Below are positions 18,162 to 26,599 of a stretch of 64,000 bases of DNA, one piece after another. The stretch spans positions 372,001 to 436,000 of the forward strand of contig NZ_UAVP01000008.1 in NCBI RefSeq assembly GCF_900446695.1. The letters are read 5' to 3'. Position 1 is the first letter of the stretch, and each line of letters opens with the position of its first letter. The DNA is from Capnocytophaga sputigena (GTDB lineage Bacteria > Bacteroidota > Bacteroidia > Flavobacteriales > Flavobacteriaceae). Made by a program: the position numbers and the translations under genes. The notes under the pieces were generated by a model, which was not told where the DNA came from, ran no database searches, and was given only the letters and a program-made list of their open reading frames with translations.

Positions 18162-19808
18162 TTAGGGGTTAGTGATTTGCCAAGTTTCTTCAACTTCCCA
18201 ATTGGCGCGGAGTTCGATTTCTTTAGGCAGATACCACACCCGCTCGGGTTGCCGATGTTCTAAGAAACTACCAGTATCCCATTGGTGATTTTTGTTCTTA
18301 TCTTCAATGAGTCGCAAGCGGAATTTACCAGGGGTTACATTCTCGAACAGATATTCGGTTAGAGGTTTTTCAATATAAATTTCGCGGAGTACTTCTGTTG
18401 CCTTCTCATTGGTAAGTTGCAGTATAACTGGATATTGCAATGTATTTTCGGCAACGTTGAGATGCATTTTTAGGATAGCTACCTCTTCGAGTTTTTTAGT
18501 GCGCACAGTTACTTTTAGAGTATCATTCGTATGTCCGAAAAAATCGGTGAGGGCATTAGGGAGGGCTTCAATGCGGTAAGTCTCGTCGTTCTTTTTATCG
18601 AATGAGAGATAGAACTCCAAATTATTAGGGTCTAAACGCGTTTTGAACGGAATAGCCACCGCTGTAGAGTCTTTGCCTGCGAAGACTTTCAGTTTAGAGG
18701 GGTCAGTTTTCACGATAGGGATATTGCTTTTAAAGCCAAAATCCTTGTGCATAGGCAAGTCGCCCGAAAAGAGGTTTTCTATTTGCAAGCTATCGTTTTT
18801 CATCTCCTTTAAACGCACTTTAAACGTATCGATTTTCTGTTGTTTGGCAATTGTAAATACCAAAGAATCTTTTTGTTTAGGCGTATACCAAAAGTTGAGT
18901 GTATCTTTCTTAGGATCTTTGGAGATGATGTATTTAAAATCGGGGGTTACGTGAGAGATAGGTTTGATTTTCACGCTATCGGTTTTGCCTTCAAAGCCAA
19001 ATTGCACGCGGTTGCCAGCAGCTTGTGTAGGGCGATGTGCCTTGTAAGGAGGTACTTCTTTGAACAAGCGCAATTTAGGGTAAAAACCTTGCGGATTGCC
19101 TTTCAAATCGGCAACGGTGATAGGTTCGTCCATAAAAGCAATTTTGTCGTCCTTAGGATTGAAGATATAATTGGGACTTTTTTCTTTGAGAGCGATGAGT
19201 TTGTATTTGCCCTCTTTGAGGTATTCCAGCACAAAACTATCGAGGCTATCAAGGGTATTGGTTACATAAGTAGGTTGCGTTTTGTACACCAATGAGTCGT
19301 TGTACTGCTCGTTGTAAGGATAGAGCATCACCGTTACGAAATTATCGGGTTTAGGAGCGATAGCATCGGCAATGTCGCCCTCGTACCACAGTGAATCGAG
19401 GGTGCTACCAGTAGAAAACACATATTTGAAATCGGATATCGGGTTGCCCTCGTTGTAATCCTGAATGCTATTACCGAAGTTCAACACGTAGGTGGTATTA
19501 GGTTTTAGCGTATCCACAATGTTAATTTCCAACCATTTAGAAGCCGAAGTAGGCGAAATGATAGGAAAAGTTTTCATAGGAGGTGAAATAATGAGCTGCT
19601 TGCGAACGTCTTTAGTTACCACAAACTCATCAAACTGCAAGCGTATTTTCTTGCCGTGGAACTTCATAGCCCCCGATTTAGGCACAGATTGCAAGAGTAC
19701 GGGTGGGGTAACATCTTTAGGACCTCCAGTGGGAGAGCCACGGCGGGCGCATTGCCAAAGAGTGAGAGCGATAAGGAGAGAGAGGAGTATGGGTAAACGA
19801 TGTTTCAT
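18162..19808 (-). CDS. Ig-like (Big_5) domain lipoprotein
   Basis: 548 residues. Lipobox LWQC near residue 20, then ARRGSPTGGPKDVTPP, the standard start of a Bacteroidota lipoprotein family with an N-terminal SbsA-like Ig domain (IRLQFDEFVVTKDV, LKPNTTYVLNFGNSIQDYNEGN). The rest alternates beta-rich segments (SLVFTIAKQQKIDTF, PGKFRLRLIEDKNKNHQWDTG). The latter motif is typical of a C-terminal domain of this family. Function unknown. It has its own promoter and lies immediately upstream of polA. Confidence 0.75.
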   Translation of the reverse strand: MKHRLPILLSLLIALTLWQCARRGSPTGGPKDVTPPVLLQSVPKSGAMKFHGKKIRLQFDEFVVTKDVRKQLIISPPMKTFPIISPTSASKWLEINIVDTLKPNTTYVLNFGNSIQDYNEGNPISDFKYVFSTGSTLDSLWYEGDIADAIAPKPDNFVTVMLYPYNEQYNDSLVYKTQPTYVTNTLDSLDSFVLEYLKEGKYKLIALKEKSPNYIFNPKDDKIAFMDEPITVADLKGNPQGFYPKLRLFKEVPPYKAHRPTQAAGNRVQFGFEGKTDSVKIKPISHVTPDFKYIISKDPKKDTLNFWYTPKQKDSLVFTIAKQQKIDTFKVRLKEMKNDSLQIENLFSGDLPMHKDFGFKSNIPIVKTDPSKLKVFAGKDSTAVAIPFKTRLDPNNLEFYLSFDKKNDETYRIEALPNALTDFFGHTNDTLKVTVRTKKLEEVAILKMHLNVAENTLQYPVILQLTNEKATEVLREIYIEKPLTEYLFENVTPGKFRLRLIEDKNKNHQWDTGSFLEHRQPERVWYLPKEIELRANWEVEETWQITNP

Positions 19809-19833
19809 AGCTAAGATACGAATTTCTAATTTG

Positions 19834-19864
19834 CAAAAGTAATAAATAATGTGAATATGGCAAG
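19834..19864 (-). promoter_or_regulatory. Promoter of the Ig-like lipoprotein-polA unit
   Basis: Minus strand TACTTTTG at 19834-19841, 19-base spacer, CTTG at 19861-19864 in the -33 position. It lies 26 bases upstream of the ATG. Confidence 0.6.
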
Positions 19865-19990
19865 ATTTTTGCGGCTTTTATAGTATAAGCCCCCATCACA
19901 ATCTTCAAAAAACAAGTACTTATAAGATGCATTATTTTAATTTAATACTACACTCTTTCTGAATAAAAATCAATTAAATCATATTATACA

Positions 19991-20899
19991 ATGAGACGAG
20001 TGAGTTTATTACTTTCAGCAGTAGGGCTATTAGTCGCTTGCAACAAGAATGACTACAATGAAGAGCCAGAGCTTATTTATTTTGCAGATAAGATTCACGA
20101 AGAAATCTTAGCTGTAGGCAGCACCGAAACCACAACCACCGATTATGAGTTTAAATACCGCGGGGTAGGTTTGGTTACGAGTGAAAGCGTTAAGATTTCT
20201 GCACCTTCTACTATAACGCGGACACTTACATACGAGACTTCATACGATGGCAGTTTTCCTAAAACAACGCTTCATAAAGTGGGAGGAACAACAGTGAATA
20301 CTACCACTTATGACCAATACATTGATAGAGGTAGTATAAAAAAGAAAACTATAGTAGAAACGGGTAAAGAAAATCTTCCAACAGTGGAAGAATACGAGTA
20401 TTACAACCGCAATACGCTTTCTAAATACACTTCGGCAAAGAAAACAGCTACCAATACTACCGTTTATACAGTGAAAGAATACAATTGGGGTGGCAGGAAT
20501 GAACTGAATGTCAAAACATCAGTATATACGCAAACGGGAAATACAACTACTTCGGCTACAGTTGTTTTTACTGATAAGTATTTGCTCAACTACAACGAAA
20601 CTGTGAGAGAACACACCCGCACCGAAAACAATCAAACCGTGGTGATTACCTATACTTACGATACCAAAACTAACCCTCGTTACTTGCAATTTTCACACCG
20701 AATGACCCACCCCGATTTCTTCTTACAAGAGGGCTATGGTCGCAATAATATCACTAAAAAAACAGTGAAATATCCTAATGTTGCAGGAAAAGACTACGAG
20801 GAAGAAACTGCTTATGAGTATTTTAAAAATGAATATCCACTAAAAGCCGTAATAAAAAGAAATGGCGCAGTAGTAGGAAGTAAAGAATTTACTTATTAG
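19991..20899 (+). CDS. Uncharacterised lipoprotein, beta-rich
   Basis: 302 residues. Signal peptide with lipobox LLVAC (Cys 17) followed by NKNDYNEEPE. The mature part is rich in Thr, Tyr and charged residues and has YD-like runs (TTYDQYIDRGSIKKKTIVETG, VEEYEYYNRNTLSKYT, VVITYTYDTKTNPRY) suggesting repeated two-strand units like those in RHS/YD-type outer-membrane lipoproteins. No enzyme motif. The gene at 53913-54683 has the same style (TYTYNSKGYLEKREQKY) and may be a distant relative. Function unknown. Confidence 0.65.
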   Translation: MRRVSLLLSAVGLLVACNKNDYNEEPELIYFADKIHEEILAVGSTETTTTDYEFKYRGVGLVTSESVKISAPSTITRTLTYETSYDGSFPKTTLHKVGGTTVNTTTYDQYIDRGSIKKKTIVETGKENLPTVEEYEYYNRNTLSKYTSAKKTATNTTVYTVKEYNWGGRNELNVKTSVYTQTGNTTTSATVVFTDKYLLNYNETVREHTRTENNQTVVITYTYDTKTNPRYLQFSHRMTHPDFFLQEGYGRNNITKKTVKYPNVAGKDYEEETAYEYFKNEYPLKAVIKRNGAVVGSKEFTY

Positions 20900-20929
20900 A
20901 TAAGAGGTAAGAGATAAGAGATAAAAATA

Positions 20930-20962
20930 CCAAAGGTCATAGTGTTATGCTATGACCTTTGG
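20930..20962. terminator. Bidirectional intrinsic terminator
   Basis: Perfect 13-bp stem CCAAAGGTCATAG (20930-20942) / CTATGACCTTTGG (20950-20962), 7-base loop, followed by CGTTTTTA. It lies between the convergent genes ending at 20899 and 20999. Confidence 0.88.
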
Positions 20963-20998
20963 CGTTTTTAGAGGGTTAGTACTAACTGACTAACTAAA

Positions 20999-21679
20999 TT
21001 AGACTACTACAATTTGTCCTACACCTAAAAGTATCAGTTCTTTGCCTTTGGCTTTGAAGCTGCGTACAGCGGCGTCTTTATCTATTTTGATATGCGACAT
21101 AGTGTTGTAGTGGTATCCTAATATTTTATTACATTTTACGAAATCGGAAGCCATAATAGCATCTTCTACGTCCATAGTGAAGTTACCTCCTATAGGCAAT
21201 ACGGCTAAATCTAATTTGTAACGCACTGGGATAAGCTGCATATCGAAATGCAAAGCGGTACTTCCTGCAATATAAACAGTTTTATCGGGGGTTTTGATTA
21301 CGAAGCCACAAGCAGCACCTCCATCACTACCATTTTCAAAGGTAGATGAATGCAACGCCGATACCATTTTCACTGAACCAAAAGGGAAATTGAAAGTACC
21401 TCCTAAGTCCATAGGGTGGCTGTTCTCAATACCAAGATTGAAAAAGTATCTAGCAATCTCAAAATTAGAGATGATTTGAGCTTTGGTGCGTTTGGCAATC
21501 TTCTCTACATCCCAAGTATGATCTTGTCCCGCTGTAGTGATGAGGATATAATCGGCTTTTATTTGATTGATATCGATATCACTCGCTAAAGGGTTTTCGG
21601 AGATAAAAGGGTCTATGAGCAAGTGCGTTTCACCTATTTTTATCCCTATGCTGGCGTGTCCGTAAAAAGTAATTTCCAT
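20999..21679 (-). CDS. Metallo-beta-lactamase-fold metal-dependent hydrolase (UPF0173-like)
   Basis: 226 residues. The N-terminus FYGHASIGIKIGETHLLIDPF and the motif TAGQDHTWDVE (equivalent of the HxHxDH region with an altered first position), later GSTALHFDM and LGYHYNTM, match the UPF0173/YtkL-like subgroup of the MBL fold. The substrate is not known. Note that the usual TH-x-H-x-D core reads TTAGQDHTWD, so only part of the metal set is obvious by eye. It ends head-on with the lipoprotein gene, separated by a terminator. Confidence 0.8.
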   Translation of the reverse strand: MEITFYGHASIGIKIGETHLLIDPFISENPLASDIDINQIKADYILITTAGQDHTWDVEKIAKRTKAQIISNFEIARYFFNLGIENSHPMDLGGTFNFPFGSVKMVSALHSSTFENGSDGGAACGFVIKTPDKTVYIAGSTALHFDMQLIPVRYKLDLAVLPIGGNFTMDVEDAIMASDFVKCNKILGYHYNTMSHIKIDKDAAVRSFKAKGKELILLGVGQIVVV

Positions 21680-21715
21680 AGTAATTAGATAATTCTTTAA
21701 GTATGTGTATTTTGT

Positions 21716-22627
21716 TTATTTACTGATATATATTCCTATAAAAAAGAGTACTGAGAGCAAAAACGTGCTCAAGGCAACTACTTTTAGTTCTTTGTCTAAA
21801 AGCTGAAGTTCATTATTGCGTTTTACTGAAAGCAAATGTACCACCAATGGAAGGAATGCTATGAGATAAAGCAATTCCCAACGCATTTGCAGGCGCAATA
21901 CTGAAAAACTGAGCAAGGAGACCATTGCCAATACCACCAAATAGTAGTGGTAGTACTTAGCGAGAGAAATTCCCATTTTCACTACCAAAGTGTGTTTGCC
22001 TGAACGCTGGTCGTTCTCGTAATCGCGCATATTGTTGAGGTTTAGTACTGCTACACTTAGTAAGCCTATAGTGATAGCAGGTAGGAAAGTAATCCACTGG
22101 AGGGTTTGCGAGTAAAGAAATTCACTGCCTACTACGCTCACCAATCCAAAGAATACGAACACAAAAAGGTCGCCTAAGCCGCGATAACCATAAGCTGAAC
22201 TGCCTACAGTATATTTGATAGCTGCTGCTACACACAACAATCCTAACACAAAAAATATCGCTAAATAGAGTAGGTTTTCCGAACCAAAAGCTAAATAGAT
22301 AAGGATCAATGCTGAGAGTATAGAGAGTCCAGCAGTGATGAGCACTACACGCTTGAGTTGCGAGCGACTTATCGCTCCACTTTGCAAAGCGCGTTGAGGA
22401 CCCAAACGATGTTCATTATCAGTACCTTTTACGCCATCGCCATAGTCGTTAGCAAAGTTAGAAAGCACTTGAAACAGTATAGTTGTAAGCAATGCCCAAG
22501 CGAATATTTGCCAGCTAAAAGCTGAAGGGTCATTGCGATATGCCAAAGCGCTACCAGTGATAATCCCTGCTACCGAAAGGGGCAAGGTGCGGAGTCGCGC
22601 AGCTTTGATAAGTGTAATTGCTTTCAT
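21716..22627 (-). CDS. menA: 1,4-dihydroxy-2-naphthoate polyprenyltransferase
   Basis: 303 residues, integral membrane UbiA-fold enzyme with about eight to nine membrane segments. First Asp-rich motif NFANDYGDGVKGTDN (prenyl diphosphate/Mg binding), second motif NNMRDYENDQRSGKHTL. It attaches the polyprenyl tail to DHNA in menaquinone synthesis at the inner membrane. Other men genes are not in the window. It starts behind its own consensus promoter. Confidence 0.93.
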   Translation of the reverse strand: MKAITLIKAARLRTLPLSVAGIITGSALAYRNDPSAFSWQIFAWALLTTILFQVLSNFANDYGDGVKGTDNEHRLGPQRALQSGAISRSQLKRVVLITAGLSILSALILIYLAFGSENLLYLAIFFVLGLLCVAAAIKYTVGSSAYGYRGLGDLFVFVFFGLVSVVGSEFLYSQTLQWITFLPAITIGLLSVAVLNLNNMRDYENDQRSGKHTLVVKMGISLAKYYHYYLVVLAMVSLLSFSVLRLQMRWELLYLIAFLPLVVHLLSVKRNNELQLLDKELKVVALSTFLLSVLFFIGIYISK

Positions 22628-22635
22628 TTAAGGCA

Positions 22636-22666
22636 CAAAAGTATAAATAATTCGCCAATTAACAAA
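22636..22666 (-). promoter_or_regulatory. menA promoter
   Basis: Minus strand TTTG at 22663-22666, 19-base spacer, TACTTTTG at 22636-22643, only 9 bases before the ATG. This implies a very short or leaderless 5' UTR. Confidence 0.7.
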
Positions 22667-22705
22667 TTTGTAGCTATGATAATTAACAATTTTAACAAAA
22701 AACGG

Positions 22706-23341
22706 CTATTTTAAGTAAGTAGGTTCAAAGTAAGCAATATCTTCAAAATCTTGGGCGTTGTATTTTGCCATTGCAAAGGGAATCATATCTTTGGCTTGAG
22801 GGAAAGCATCGGGGATAAAAACAGCATTGGGGTGCTTACAAATCGCAGCGAATTTATTACTTCCATCGCCTAAGAAAGTTACTTTGCCTTTGTTTAATTC
22901 ATCTTGATAACTATGTTCATCGAGGATTTTGGCTTCGGTGGGGGTTACAAACTCATATTGGCTATTAAATACTGCACTATAGACTTCCATACGGCGGGCA
23001 TCGAGCATTGGTATAATGCAATTGGCTTTGGCTTGATGAGCGAGGATTTGGAGGGTAGGAATCGCAATAAGGGGTTTACCTAAGGCGAAACAGAGTCCTT
23101 TAGCGGTGGCAATCCCTATGCGCAAACCGGTATATGAACCTGCACCAGCACTTACTGCTATAGCATCTAAGGCAGTGAGGGGCATTGAGGCTTGTTGCAT
23201 CACAGCTTCTATAAAGAGATGTAGATTCTCGGAATGAGTGAATTTTCCAGCATTCTCGGACTTTTCAGCGAGAATGCGATTGTCTTTTGACAAGGCTACA
23301 GAACAATTAAGCCCTGAGGTTTCTATAGAAAGTAAAAGCAT
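22706..23341 (-). CDS. tsaB: tRNA threonylcarbamoyladenosine biosynthesis protein TsaB
   Basis: 211 residues, ASKHA-fold partner of TsaD in making t6A37 on ANN-decoding tRNAs. Typical motifs are ETSGLNCSVALS at the N-terminus and AVSAGAGSYTGLRIGIATAKG. The C-terminus is short, as in Bacteroidota TsaB. It is a structural subunit without its own catalysis. It lies on the same strand as rsmI but is separated from it by 350 bases holding a DUF559 remnant and a dispersed repeat. Confidence 0.93.
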   Translation of the reverse strand: MLLLSIETSGLNCSVALSKDNRILAEKSENAGKFTHSENLHLFIEAVMQQASMPLTALDAIAVSAGAGSYTGLRIGIATAKGLCFALGKPLIAIPTLQILAHQAKANCIIPMLDARRMEVYSAVFNSQYEFVTPTEAKILDEHSYQDELNKGKVTFLGDGSNKFAAICKHPNAVFIPDAFPQAKDMIPFAMAKYNAQDFEDIAYFEPTYLK

Positions 23342-23384
23342 TTTTTTGAATAATATCTAATAAAATTTTCTCGTTTTAATTCCT

Positions 23385-23522
23385 CTATTGAAAAAACGAA
23401 TGAAAGTTAATCCATATTTTTGGATTTTTATCTTCTACATATCTAAAATCGTGAATATGACCATCTATTTCAATAACTAACTTTAATTCTTGACAATAGA
23501 AATCAGAAAAACATTGTAAATT
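23385..23522 (-). pseudogene. Remnant of a DUF559 (Vsr/endonuclease-like) protein
   Basis: Reading the minus strand in one frame gives about 45 residues ending at TAG (23385-23387), containing DFYCQELKLVIEIDG followed by HIHDF. This is the core of DUF559 domains, whose consensus is (V/A)DFYCxxxKLxIExDG. There is no start codon; the upstream side stops being homologous a few bases before the dispersed repeat at 23534. The rest of the domain is missing, so this is a decayed fragment. DUF559 proteins are restriction-endonuclease-fold proteins often found as mobile singletons. Confidence 0.75.
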
Positions 23523-23533
23523 TCCCACGAATT

Positions 23534-23676
23534 ACACGAATTTTCACGAAATGAGAAGTGCATAAAAGTCTTTAATTTTTTATTATCTCACGAATTTTCA
23601 CCTAACGGTGAATTATTTTGTGAATATATCTATGATATAAAGCTATAAATCAATGTTTTGTTATATCGGACTGATG
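23534..23676. repeat. About 142-bp dispersed intergenic element, copy 2
   Basis: Matches 6289-6430 along its whole length with scattered substitutions and small indels. The hairpin is kept as TTCACC-TAAC-GGTGAA (stem identical, loop changed). It begins 14 bases beyond the rsmI stop codon and has the same orientation relative to the upstream gene as copy 1. Together with the DUF559 remnant it fills the 349-base gap 23342-23690. Confidence 0.85.
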
Positions 23677-23690
23677 CAAAAGCGATACTA

Positions 23691-24362
23691 TTACTTGTTA
23701 GCTGAAACAATCATCACTATTTCTCCTTTTACGTTCTTATCTTTATAAAAATCCAATAATTCTTGGAGGGTACCTCGTTGGGTTTCCTCGTGGAGTTTGG
23801 TGAGTTCACGTGAGAGACTCGCAGGTCTATCGGCACCGAAAGTAGTAATAAAATCGGTAAGGGTTTTGAGGAGCTTGTGAGGGGAAACGTAGAAAATCAT
23901 TGTTTTGGTTTCGGCAGCAAGCTGTGAGAGGCGGGTTTGTCGACCTTTTTTATCGGGTAAAAACCCTTCGAAAGTAAAGCGGTCGTTAGGCAAGCCGCTA
24001 TTTACTAAAGCGGGTACAAAAGCTGTAGCCCCTGGCAAGCATTCCACAGCAACTCCCTCGGCAATACAAGCACGAGTGAGCAGGAAACCAGGATCGGAAA
24101 TGGCAGGCGTACCGGCATCGGTGATGAGGGCGATGGTTGTTCCGCCTTTGATACGCTGCACCCAACTATCTACCACCTTGTGTTCGTTGAACAGGTGGTA
24201 GCTTTGCATCGGGGTGTGAATATCGTAGTGTTTGAGGAGCTTACTGCTGGTGCGAGTATCTTCGGCTAAGATGATATCCACCTCTTTGAGTAGCCTAAGG
24301 GCACGCAGTGTTATATCCTCTAAATTTCCAATAGGGGTAGGAATCAAATAGAGTTTGCTCAT
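23691..24362 (-). CDS. rsmI: 16S rRNA 2'-O-methyltransferase (C1402)
   Basis: 223 residues, tetrapyrrole-methylase fold. Hallmarks are LIPTPIGNLEDITLRAL, AEDTRTSSKLLKHY, LITDAGTPAISDPG and LPGATAFVPALVNSGL. It methylates the ribose of C1402 in the 30S P-site. The ATG overlaps the stop of the upstream gene by one base (TAATG), so the pair is translationally coupled. Confidence 0.95.
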   Translation of the reverse strand: MSKLYLIPTPIGNLEDITLRALRLLKEVDIILAEDTRTSSKLLKHYDIHTPMQSYHLFNEHKVVDSWVQRIKGGTTIALITDAGTPAISDPGFLLTRACIAEGVAVECLPGATAFVPALVNSGLPNDRFTFEGFLPDKKGRQTRLSQLAAETKTMIFYVSPHKLLKTLTDFITTFGADRPASLSRELTKLHEETQRGTLQELLDFYKDKNVKGEIVMIVSANK

Positions 24363-25444
24363 TACACTTCAAAACGTTTAAGAACGAGGTCAAGGAAGCG
24401 TTGTTCGTACTCTTCTTTACCTTTCCAATAGTTGTAAGTAGGTTTTACTTCTTGCTCGATATAAACTACAGCATCTTGCATAGAATGAAGGTCGGCTATG
24501 TGTTTTACTACTTTGTTGTACTCACTTTCACTACCAAAGAAAAGTTTTTGTACAAAAGCCAATTTATCATTCAAGCCTATTTGAGCCGTTTTACCAAATT
24601 TATCGTTGAGTGACTGTGCAGGTTTTACCTCTTCATCGGCATCTTTTTTATCGAAAACTGTATGTTTGCTTTGAGAAATAAACTCTTCTAAGGAAGGTGT
24701 TTGTTTGAGAATGCGTTCTTCATCGGTATACTCAGGTTGCTGGATAAAATCAGCGAGCTGTTTGATTGCAGATTTTGAAAGTTCAGACTCGTCTATTTCA
24801 GGTTTTTCAATGGTAGGCTGTTCAATGGCAGGTTGTTCAATTTCAAATGCTACTGCAGGTTTTTCAATGGTAGGTTGTTCAATTTCAAATGTTACTGCTG
24901 ACGCTTCTTCGGGGGTAGGTTTTTCTACTATCTCTGCTTTTTCTACAAGTTCAGCAACTTCATTAGTTTTTGAACGATTTACAGGTAGTGCCCAATGAGG
25001 TTCTGGATACTGCTCTTCTTTCAAAATTTTTTTGGCTACTGGCTTTTCGGCAGGAGTTGGTTTTTCAGCAGGAGCAGTTTTTTCTTCTTTTGTAATAGGC
25101 GCTGGTTCCATTGCCACAAAGGTAGCGGGTTCCTCTTTTGGAGTTTCTTTAGCGGCTGTTTTAGGAGCAGTGATAGGTTGCACTTCAGATGCTTCCACTT
25201 CGATATCAAAAAGATCTTCTTGACGATTATCATCAATAAAATCGGATACCTTACGCATAGTTCGGTACATACGATCTTCTGAAGCTCCAAGTGTTTGGTA
25301 ATATTTTTCCACAAAAGTGAGAATGGTAATTTTCTCGGTAATTTTGTGCGCTTGTTTGTTCAGTTGAGCAAGGTTCCACTCTCCTTCGTTAGCGAGAATT
25401 TCAGTAGCTAAGATAATGAGGTCGTGTTCTAATGCTTCTTTCAT
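24362..25444 (-). CDS. Uncharacterised protein with Pro/Glu-rich repetitive linker
   Basis: 360 residues, cytosolic (no signal). The N-terminal 95 residues are helical (EHDLIILATEILANEGEWNLAQL, VEKYYQTLGASEDRMYRTM). Residues about 100-245 form an acidic low-complexity linker with near-repeats FEIEQPTIEKP and FEIEQPAIEQP. The C-terminal 110 residues are a second helical module (LGLNDKLAFVQKLFFGSESEYNKVV, YNYWKGKEEYEQRFLDLV). This two-module layout is seen in conserved flavobacterial proteins of unknown function. It sits 27 bases downstream of fda and overlaps rsmI. Confidence 0.7.
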   Translation of the reverse strand: MKEALEHDLIILATEILANEGEWNLAQLNKQAHKITEKITILTFVEKYYQTLGASEDRMYRTMRKVSDFIDDNRQEDLFDIEVEASEVQPITAPKTAAKETPKEEPATFVAMEPAPITKEEKTAPAEKPTPAEKPVAKKILKEEQYPEPHWALPVNRSKTNEVAELVEKAEIVEKPTPEEASAVTFEIEQPTIEKPAVAFEIEQPAIEQPTIEKPEIDESELSKSAIKQLADFIQQPEYTDEERILKQTPSLEEFISQSKHTVFDKKDADEEVKPAQSLNDKFGKTAQIGLNDKLAFVQKLFFGSESEYNKVVKHIADLHSMQDAVVYIEQEVKPTYNYWKGKEEYEQRFLDLVLKRFEV

Positions 25445-25471
25445 TTGTTACAAATTTTTAGTTCTTTTTTA

Positions 25472-26362
25472 TTATTTAATAGAGGCTTCGTAAATACCTT
25501 CTACGGTATGAGCCAGAGCGTTGTTGAACTGTTCATCGGTTTGTGTTGCAGAGAGTCCTTCGGTAAGGGCGCGAGAGAAACTAGCAATTACACCTTTGTT
25601 TTCGGCGAGAATGGCATTAGCTTTCTCGCGTGGATATCCTCCTGAAAGAGCGACCACGCGCACTACACGAGGATGCTGAGTAAACTCTTTGTACAAATTG
25701 TTGATGGTAGGTAGAGAGAGTTTGAGCATCACATTGGCAGTAGAAGGCAGGGCGTCTAACTGTTTTCTAACTTCGTCGCGTAAAATAGCCTCGGCAGGAG
25801 ATTTATCGGGGATATTGATATCCACTTCGGGTTCTATGATAGGCACCAATCCTGCGGCTATAATCTGTTTAGCTACCTCAAATTGTTGCTGAACTACTCT
25901 TGCAATACCTTTAGGAGAAGCCTTTTTAACCACTGAACGCATTTTAGTGCCAAAAATATGTCGTTCGTTAGCGCGAGATAATAGTTCTGCAAGTCCGCTG
26001 ATAGGTTTCATCAGTTGTACTCCGTCGCTATCGAGAGGTTCTAAGCCTTTATCTACTTTTAGGAAAGGAACTACGTGTTTTTCATCCCAAAGATAATCGG
26101 CGGTGTATTTACCATCGATTTGTCTGTCCATAGTTTGTTCAAACAAGATAGCGCCTATAATTTTATTGTGAGAAAAAGCAGGACTTTTGATAATGCGGGT
26201 ACGCATTTGATGAATGAGGTCGAACATTTGTTCCTCGTTGCTGTATTGATCTTCAGTTACCCCATAGAGTTTGAGGGCTTTAGGGGTACTTCCTCCACTT
26301 TGGTCAAGAGCTGCAATAAAGCCCTTGCTATTTTTCATTTGTTCAAATTGTTCTTTATTCAT
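25472..26362 (-). CDS. fda: Fructose-bisphosphate aldolase, class I
   Basis: 296 residues, close to the staphylococcal-type class I aldolase over its length. Motifs: [68 protein letters not shown] (Schiff-base lysine region) and [14 protein letters not shown]. It cleaves fructose 1,6-bisphosphate via a lysine imine and needs no metal. A CAAAGGTA (minus TACCTTTG) at 26390-26397 is a likely -7 element. Confidence 0.95.
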   Translation of the reverse strand: MNKEQFEQMKNSKGFIAALDQSGGSTPKALKLYGVTEDQYSNEEQMFDLIHQMRTRIIKSPAFSHNKIIGAILFEQTMDRQIDGKYTADYLWDEKHVVPFLKVDKGLEPLDSDGVQLMKPISGLAELLSRANERHIFGTKMRSVVKKASPKGIARVVQQQFEVAKQIIAAGLVPIIEPEVDINIPDKSPAEAILRDEVRKQLDALPSTANVMLKLSLPTINNLYKEFTQHPRVVRVVALSGGYPREKANAILAENKGVIASFSRALTEGLSATQTDEQFNNALAHTVEGIYEASIK

Positions 26363-26389
26363 TGCTATTAAGTTTTAAAGAATATGCTA

Positions 26390-26397
26390 CAAAGGTA
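26390..26397 (-). promoter_or_regulatory. Likely -7 element for fda
   Basis: Minus strand TACCTTTG, 27 bases upstream of the ATG; no clear TTTG at the -33 position. Confidence 0.5.
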
Positions 26398-26471
26398 CAA
26401 CTTATTTTTAAATAAAAAAATTTAATCCAGCAACTTGTTTTAAAATGACTATTTTCGTTGAGGCTGTTTAA

Positions 26472-26490
26472 GGGCGTTTGCAAAACGCCC
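26472..26490. repeat. GGGCGTTT hairpin repeat, copy 3
   Basis: Perfect GGGCGTTT-GCA-AAACGCCC followed by CTACACA, 44 bases from structured repeat copy B. Confidence 0.85.
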
Positions 26491-26533
26491 CTACACAACA
26501 TAGTTTAAAAGCGATTGATTTTCAAGACAATCA

Positions 26534-26583
26534 ACTTTGGCAAAGGTCGTAGCACGACGAGCTATTAAAACTTTGACAAAAGT
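26534..26583. repeat. ACTTTGnCAAAG structured repeat, copy B
   Basis: Arms ACTTTGGCAAAG and CTTTGACAAAAGT enclose a 5-bp hairpin GTCGT-AGC-ACGAC followed by GAGCTATTAAAA. It lies just downstream of the superoxide dismutase gene. Confidence 0.8.
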
Positions 26584-26599
26584 GATTAGATGACTTGCC

